A DNA stretch of 19,177 bases from Treponema sp. (lineage in GTDB: Bacteria; Spirochaetota; Spirochaetia; Treponematales; Treponemataceae). The notes under the pieces were generated by a model. That model was not told where the DNA came from, searched no databases, and saw nothing but the letters and a program-made list of their open reading frames with translations. This document shows, one piece after another, positions 15,259-19,177 of the stretch (position 1 is the stretch's first letter; the number at the start of each line of letters is the position of its first letter). The position numbers were made by a program, and so were the translations under genes. The stretch spans positions 1 through 19,177 of the forward strand of contig SFOB01000044.1 of NCBI GenBank assembly GCA_004554075.1. Direction: 5' to 3'.

Positions 15259-16500
15259 ATGAAACTTACCGAAAAACAGCTTGAACAGATCCGCGCACAG
15301 ATTAAGCGCGTAAAGGAGTTTGGAAATCCTTTTTATACTAAGCGTTTTACTAACGTAAATCCGGAAGATATTAAAACTCAGGAAGATTTTGAAAATCTCG
15401 TTCCTTTCGTAACAAAGCAGGAACTCCGCGATGCATATCCGCTCGGACTGGCAACAGTTCCGGAAGAAGAAATTGTCCGCATTCACTCATCATCAGGAAC
15501 AACTGGTGCTCCTGTAGTAATTCCATACACAAAGAAAGACGTTGAAGACTGGGCTATCATGTTTGCCCGCTGCTACGAGCTTGCAGGAATCACAAACAAA
15601 GACCGCATCCAGATTACACCGGGCTACGGACTCTGGACAGCAGGTATCGGCTTCCAGGCTGGTTGTGAACGCCTTGGTGCTATGGCCGTTCCAATGGGAC
15701 CAGGTAACACAGAAAAGCAGCTTCAGATGATGCAGGATCTTAAATCAACAGTAATCTGCGCAACTTCATCTTATGCACTCCTCCTTGCAGAACAGGTAGA
15801 AGCCCGCGGACTCAAAGATAAAATCCACCTTAAAAAAGGTGTAATCGGTTCAGAACGCTGGGGCGAAAAAATGCGCAACCGTATCCAGAGCATTCTTGGA
15901 ATCGAGCTTTACGACATCTACGGTCTTACAGAATGCTACGGTCCCGGAATCGGAATCAACGCAGTCGGCGACGATGCAATCAGCATTTTCGACGATTACG
16001 TTTACATCGAGATCCTTGACCCACAGACAGGTAAGCCAGTTCCAGAAGGACAGATTGGTGAAATCACTTTGACAACTCTCGTTAAAGAAGGCGCACCTCT
16101 CTTCCGCTTCCGTACCCACGACCTTGCAGCCTTTGTAACAACTCCAAATCCAACTGGACTAAAGTATCCTCGCATAACACAGATTCTTGGCCGCAGCGAC
16201 GACATGGTAAAAGTTAAGGGCAATATCATCTTCCCAAGCACAATCGAAGACGTAATCAAAGGCGTGCCTGGAACTTCAAGCGAATACCGCGCCCTCATCG
16301 AACACGTAGACGGCAAAGACAAAATGACCCTCTCTGTAGAAGTTGAAGGCGGCACAGACCGCACAGAGGTAGCCCTCGCAATCGCATACAACTTCAAGCA
16401 GAAGTACAACATGACTCCGGAAGTAAAAGTTGTAGGAATCGGCGAGCTGCCAAGAAGCGAAAAGAAAACAAAGAGAATCGAAGATAAACGCTTCGACTAG
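15259..16500 (+). CDS. paaK: Phenylacetate-CoA ligase (AMP-forming)
   Basis: A 413-aa member of the adenylate-forming superfamily, close to the usual 430 aa of PaaK. It activates arylacetates with ATP and CoA to the CoA thioester, AMP and pyrophosphate in the cytoplasm. Visible motifs are the N-terminal FTNVNPEDIKTQEDFENLVPFVTK region typical of PaaK, the ATP-binding loop HSSSGTTGAPVVIPYT (about 75-90), the substrate-site segment YDIYGLTECYGPG (about 218-230), the hinge region with GRSDDMVKVKGNIIFPS, and a C-terminal domain ending GELPRSEKKTKRI, where the catalytic Lys is expected. It starts at ATG 15259 after GGAGGA. It lies about 2 kb after iorAB, whose product or substrate, aryl-acetyl-CoA, links the two. 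Indoleacetate as a substrate is possible; specificity cannot be read from sequence. Confidence 0.92.
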   Translation: MKLTEKQLEQIRAQIKRVKEFGNPFYTKRFTNVNPEDIKTQEDFENLVPFVTKQELRDAYPLGLATVPEEEIVRIHSSSGTTGAPVVIPYTKKDVEDWAIMFARCYELAGITNKDRIQITPGYGLWTAGIGFQAGCERLGAMAVPMGPGNTEKQLQMMQDLKSTVICATSSYALLLAEQVEARGLKDKIHLKKGVIGSERWGEKMRNRIQSILGIELYDIYGLTECYGPGIGINAVGDDAISIFDDYVYIEILDPQTGKPVPEGQIGEITLTTLVKEGAPLFRFRTHDLAAFVTTPNPTGLKYPRITQILGRSDDMVKVKGNIIFPSTIEDVIKGVPGTSSEYRALIEHVDGKDKMTLSVEVEGGTDRTEVALAIAYNFKQKYNMTPEVKVVGIGELPRSEKKTKRIEDKRFD

Positions 16501-16557
16501 CCTAGCCTACAATCGAAGAAGTGTTATAAAACGGGCTGTGCCTGCAGAATTAAAAAG

Positions 16558-16585
16558 ACTGTCGAGAAATCGGCAGTTTTTTTTT
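16558..16585 (+). terminator. Rho-independent terminator of paaK
   Basis: ACTGTCGA (16558-16565) and TCGGCAGT (16570-16577) form an 8-bp stem (one T-G wobble) with a GAAA tetraloop, followed by a run of T to 16585. It lies 57 bp after the paaK stop. Confidence 0.88.
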
Positions 16586-16599
16586 GAAAAATAAGGTTT

Positions 16600-16639
16600 C
16601 AGCATATAGAATTTTAATTATTGTATTTTCTATATGCTG
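16600..16639. repeat. 40-bp palindromic element, copy A
   Basis: Arms CAGCATATAGAA and TTCTATATGCTG (12 bp, perfect) around a 16-nt AT-rich loop. It is exactly the same length as copies B and C and matches B at 34 of 40 positions. It lies in the 433-bp gap between paaK and tatD, where I see no coding region. Confidence 0.75.
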
Positions 16640-16668
16640 GATAGAACTAGAAAAAAGCTATTATATAA

Positions 16669-16718
16669 AAATCCAGCATATAGATTTTTGATTTTTATTA
16701 TTTCTATATGCTGGATTT
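16669..16718. repeat. 40-bp palindromic element, copy B, with extended arms
   Basis: The 40-bp core is 16674-16713. Its arms extend to 16 perfect pairs (AAATCCAGCATATAGA at 16669-16684, its complement at 16703-16718) around an 18-nt loop. The core begins exactly 74 bp after copy A. Confidence 0.75.
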
Positions 16719-16778
16719 ATAGATTATCTAAGAAAACTGCATCTTGAAAATCAATTAAGAAGAAAAAATAGACTTTTC

Positions 16779-16818
16779 TGACATACTAAATTGTTAATTT
16801 TGCAAAATCTATATGCTT
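16779..16818. repeat. Degenerate fourth palindromic element
   Basis: The right half TCTATATGCTT (16808-16818) is conserved, but the left half (GACATACTAAA, 16780-16790) has decayed, keeping CATA and the A-run. The assumed 40-bp unit begins 74 bp before copy C, the same period as A to B. A lone DnaA-box-like TTATTCACA overlaps its end. Confidence 0.35.
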
Positions 16819-16850
16819 ATTCACACATTTTTCTATTCAGACTATAAAAT

Positions 16851-16894
16851 TTCGGCATATAGAATTTCTATTTTCTTGAATTCTATATGCTGAA
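16851..16894. repeat. 40-bp palindromic element, copy C, with flanking direct repeat
   Basis: The core is 16853-16892; extended 16-bp arms (16851-16866 and 16879-16894) pair at 15 positions. An 11-bp direct repeat ACTATAAAATT occurs on both sides (16841-16851 and 16896-16906), as a target-site duplication would. This AT-rich DNA makes chance possible. Confidence 0.72.
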
Positions 16895-16933
16895 AACTAT
16901 AAAATTGGAATAATTAAATTTAAGGTTTTTATT

Positions 16934-17695
16934 ATGCTGATAGATTTTCACACACATTTAGACTTTTATAAATCTGAAGAACTTGAAAAACAACTCGCTG
17001 AGTTCTCAGGTATCATCGTGGCCGCCGCGGTGGATGAAGAGAGTTACCTGAAAAATATTGCGATCTCACAACACACCAAAACCACCGCCCGCGCCTGCCG
17101 CATCATCCCGACCTTTGGCATTCACCCGAATCGCGCCGACGAAAACGCGCCACTCCTCGACGACTCGGCCACAACACAGCATTTTGAAAAATACCTCGCC
17201 CAATCTCCAATTATCGGTGAAATCGGCATGGACTTCTGCTGGTCAAAAAGCTCGCCTGAAAATCAGGAAAAAGTTTTCCGCTGGTTTTTGGAATACTGTA
17301 ATAAAACAGGTAAGGCCTGTGTAATTCATACTAAAGATGCCGAGCAGGAGATCTGCAACATTTTGACCGACTATCCCCATGCCCGCCCGATAATCCACTG
17401 GTATGATGGACCGGAAGTTATTTACCGCGAGTTTATACGACGCAATTACATGCAGACTTTTGGCGTGGAAACAATACGTTCACCTCACCTGCAAAAGCTG
17501 CTTCGCTTTACTCCACCTGAGCTCCTGCTTCTTGAAACTGATAATCCTGATTCGGAACCCTGGCTTGGTGGAAATAGAAATGATGTAGGTTTGATTGAAA
17601 GAGTTTATAATGAAATAGCCGGACTTCTCGGAATGAGTCGCCCGGCCTTAGAAAAACTTATTGAAGAAAACTGTAACAGGATACTTTCAAATTAG
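16934..17695 (+). CDS. TatD-family metal-dependent hydrolase
   Basis: A 253-aa TIM-barrel hydrolase of the amidohydrolase superfamily, normal length for TatD proteins, which act as metal-dependent 3'-to-5' DNases in some bacteria. The metal ligands are in place: His6 and His8 (DFHTHLDF), Glu96 (GEIGMDF), His132 (CVIHTKDA), His155 (PIIHWYDG) and Asp203 (LLLETDNPDSEPW). ATG 16934 follows TAAGG with 8-nt spacing. It is transcribed alone downstream of the palindromic element region. Codons around 17045-17280 are richer in C than the flanking gene ends, a mild internal composition shift I cannot explain. Its stop overlaps that of the convergent cyclase-like gene by 4 bp. The natural substrate is unknown; some family members process D-amino-acyl or phosphoester substrates. 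Confidence 0.88.
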   Translation: MLIDFHTHLDFYKSEELEKQLAEFSGIIVAAAVDEESYLKNIAISQHTKTTARACRIIPTFGIHPNRADENAPLLDDSATTQHFEKYLAQSPIIGEIGMDFCWSKSSPENQEKVFRWFLEYCNKTGKACVIHTKDAEQEICNILTDYPHARPIIHWYDGPEVIYREFIRRNYMQTFGVETIRSPHLQKLLRFTPPELLLLETDNPDSEPWLGGNRNDVGLIERVYNEIAGLLGMSRPALEKLIEENCNRILSN

Positions 17696-18825
17696 CAGTA
17701 TTCGCCCCATTCACAGCCTATGTGTTTAGCTTCAATTTCATCCAGAAGCTCAGGCTTGCTCAGGCAGTGCTTTTTCCAGAGCTTTACTGTACCAGTGCCA
17801 GTACCGCCGTTCCATAGTCTGTTATGACGTTTTGCTCCGTCTGGAGATTCGTAATTAACCAGTAGCATTTTTGCTTTGTCACACTCAACCTGAGTTTCCA
17901 TAATTGCCTTTGTTGTTTCCTGACGTACATACCAGATGATTTTATCTTCGGTTTCCCTGCAGTCAAACTTTGTACGGCAGAGAGTCCAGAACTTTGAAAA
18001 GTTAAATTCATAGGATTTTCTTTCGTACCAGAAGTCGCTGAGAAGTTTGCGGTTTAATGCAATACCAAAGGCTTTTGGCCTGCCACCTCCGATATCAAAT
18101 ACAGAATCTTCCAGTCTCTTGCCTGTTTTCTTACTTACAAGATCACAGGAAGAAAGCCATACCCATGGAGAAGTAAAATCCGCACCCCAGTTTTTGTCTG
18201 CATATCCAAACGAACGTTCGTTAGTAATTATATACTTTTCGCCGTTTGCAGTTATTGTACCGGAATAAAGCGATTTCATTCCTTCTGCATGCCAGTACAT
18301 TTCAAATGCTTTAAGTTTGCGGAAGAGGCTGCCGGCTCCATAGCCTACGTTAAAGGCAACCTTTTTATCTACATTGATATCCCAGCTCATTGAGCCTGAA
18401 TTACACATCCATTCTGGATGAGCTGCAGCATCTGCTTCTGAAATATTTACATTTCCAGTAAGATGCCTTTCGCAGGCAGAAGCCTCGGGTGCCTTTACAA
18501 AATAGCCGTCTTTATTCTGACCAATTTCAACATCCTTCCAGGCATAAAAGCGATGAAGCTGAGTCGGATTTTCTCCCCACCAGCCGCATTTGACCATAAG
18601 ATAACTTGGTCTCTTACCCTGCTCGCGGTTTGCCGGAAGTTGACCGCACACAGGCTGGTTTCCACCCAGGGCCGGGTTACAGGTAAAATATTCAATAAAA
18701 AAGGTACATTCTTCGCCAGTTTTTTCATTAACAGCAGTAAAATTGTGCCACCACCAGTCGTAGCCTTTACGGGCAAAACGACCGTCTAACATCCAGTAAT
18801 TTCTCTTCAAATCCGATTTGTTCAT
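17692..18825 (-). CDS. Tocopherol-cyclase-like family protein
   Basis: A 377-aa soluble protein without a signal peptide. It is very rich in aromatic residues (GYDWWWHNFTAVN near the start; FFIEYF; HRFYAWKDVE). The motif GYADKNWGADFTSPWVWLSSC (about 207-227) resembles the conserved EKNWG..FP..W.W segment of the tocopherol cyclase family, followed by GGGRPKAFGIAL. Plant tocopherol cyclases close the chromanol ring, but bacterial anaerobes do not make tocopherol, so a different lipocalin-like or hydrophobic-ligand role is more likely. Predicted all-beta. There is no Shine-Dalgarno; TATTAT (complement of 18835-18840) lies 9 nt before the ATG. It is divergent from birA (50-bp gap) and converges with tatD. 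Family membership is probable, function unknown. Confidence 0.65.
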   Translation of the reverse strand: MNKSDLKRNYWMLDGRFARKGYDWWWHNFTAVNEKTGEECTFFIEYFTCNPALGGNQPVCGQLPANREQGKRPSYLMVKCGWWGENPTQLHRFYAWKDVEIGQNKDGYFVKAPEASACERHLTGNVNISEADAAAHPEWMCNSGSMSWDINVDKKVAFNVGYGAGSLFRKLKAFEMYWHAEGMKSLYSGTITANGEKYIITNERSFGYADKNWGADFTSPWVWLSSCDLVSKKTGKRLEDSVFDIGGGRPKAFGIALNRKLLSDFWYERKSYEFNFSKFWTLCRTKFDCRETEDKIIWYVRQETTKAIMETQVECDKAKMLLVNYESPDGAKRHNRLWNGGTGTGTVKLWKKHCLSKPELLDEIEAKHIGCEWGEYC

Positions 18826-18834
18826 ATTTTAAAG

Positions 18835-18869
18835 ATAATATCAAATTGAAGAAAAAGCAATTTTATAGT
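18835..18869. promoter_or_regulatory. Divergent -10 elements for the cyclase-like gene and birA
   Basis: In the 50-bp gap, TATAGT (18864-18869, plus strand) is 6 nt before birA ATG 18876, and TATTAT (complement of 18835-18840, minus strand) is 9 nt before the cyclase-like ATG. Convincing -35 elements are not visible for either, so confidence is limited. Neither gene has a Shine-Dalgarno. Confidence 0.42.
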
Positions 18870-18875
18870 ATCACT

Positions 18876-19177
18876 ATGAATATGACTACAAAAGAAAAAG
18901 TTTTGAAAATGCTCATTGAGGCCAAAGGCCAGGCGGTGTCTGGCGAAGTTCTGGCGGCGGAATGTGGTGTGAGCCGGGCCGCAGTATGGAAGGCTATTAA
19001 CAGTCTTCGCGAAGCAGGTTCCGCAATTGAAGGCACAACTAACGGCGGTTATGTTCTGGCCGACAATGATATTTTTACCCCGGAACTTTTTTCTGAAACT
19101 TTTTCTACCCGCTTCCCCGAACTTTCTGATTGTCACATTGAATGCTTTAAAGAAATTGATTCTACAAATACTTATGC
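18876..19177 (+). CDS. birA: BirA, biotin-protein ligase and likely biotin repressor (partial, N-terminal part)
   Basis: One hundred codons are open to the window edge. Residues about 5-60 form the winged helix-turn-helix of bifunctional BirA (KEKVLKMLIEAKGQAVSGEV, then CGVSRAAVWKAINSLREAG, wing TTNGGYVLA). The ligase domain begins near residue 80 with ECFKEIDSTNTYA, the family signature at the start of the catalytic domain. The enzyme makes biotinyl-AMP and biotinylates carboxylase subunits. Presence of the DNA-binding domain means it may also repress biotin synthesis or transport genes, none of which are in this window. ATG 18876 is chosen; ATG 18882 is an alternative. The C-terminal two thirds lie beyond the window. 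Confidence 0.93.
   Translation, partial: MNMTTKEKVLKMLIEAKGQAVSGEVLAAECGVSRAAVWKAINSLREAGSAIEGTTNGGYVLADNDIFTPELFSETFSTRFPELSDCHIECFKEIDSTNTY

Noticed and set aside
16817..16825. TTATTCACA, a perfect DnaA-box match, in an AT-rich intergenic region with repeats (possible replication origin)
   Set aside because: Only one clear box, no dnaA, dnaN or gyrase genes nearby, and the repeats are palindromes unrelated to DnaA sites. A single match is expected by chance in AT-rich DNA.
16600..16892. Possible CRISPR array from equal-length 40-bp repeats
   Set aside because: The repeats are near-perfect palindromes with variable centres, their spacing is uneven, there are only three good copies and no cas genes are present.
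17040..17290. Compositional shift within tatD as a sign of horizontal transfer
   Set aside because: The shift is local, the protein motifs are continuous across it and there are no repeat or recombination boundaries.

Overview
The window looks like chromosomal DNA from a host-associated, anaerobic spirochaete, most likely a gut or rumen Treponema. This is inferred from gene content and style: a lipoprotein with a spirochaete-like lipobox, an oxygen-sensitive indolepyruvate:ferredoxin oxidoreductase, a GH2 beta-galactosidase and moderately AT-rich DNA with GC-rich palindromic repeats. Species was not determined. No rRNA, tRNA, CRISPR array, transposase or phage gene is visible.

Layout. (1) 1-7419: a drug or metabolite efflux locus. 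A TetR-type regulator, cut by the window edge, reads leftward. A divergent four-gene operon reads rightward: membrane fusion protein, RND permease, a lipoprotein of unknown function and a TolC-like outer-membrane channel. (2) 7423-10707, minus strand: a large GH2 beta-galactosidase that converges on tolC with a 3-bp gap. (3) 11006-13638: iorA and iorB, the two subunits of indolepyruvate (arylpyruvate) ferredoxin oxidoreductase. (4) 13767-15096: a 73-aa protein with its own promoter and terminator, then a membrane diguanylate cyclase. (5) 15259-16500: a phenylacetate-CoA ligase behind a strong promoter with a palindromic operator and a structured leader. (6) 16501-16933: a non-coding AT-rich stretch with a terminator and several 40-bp palindromic elements. 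(7) 16934-17695: a TatD-family hydrolase, converging with a tocopherol-cyclase-like protein (17692-18825, minus). (8) 18876-end: the N-terminal third of BirA, divergent from the cyclase-like gene.

How the genes work together. IorAB and PaaK form a metabolic pair. Arylacetates such as phenylacetate and indoleacetate are linked to arylpyruvates through aryl-acetyl-CoA, either to degrade aromatic amino acids or, as known physiologically from rumen anaerobes, to make them by reductive carboxylation. The RND operon forms a complete tripartite pump plus one accessory lipoprotein.

Main observations. A palindromic GC-rich repeat of about 85 bp lies in frame inside iorA, and an inverted, diverged copy lies in the iorA-iorB gap; this resembles the protein-invading palindromic elements of Rickettsia. 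Genes fall into two initiation classes: iorA and lacZ have consensus promoters placing the predicted transcription start on the A of the ATG, and birA, the cyclase-like gene and the GGDEF gene look similar, while the other plus-strand genes have clear Shine-Dalgarno sequences. A family of exactly 40-bp palindromes sits upstream of tatD.
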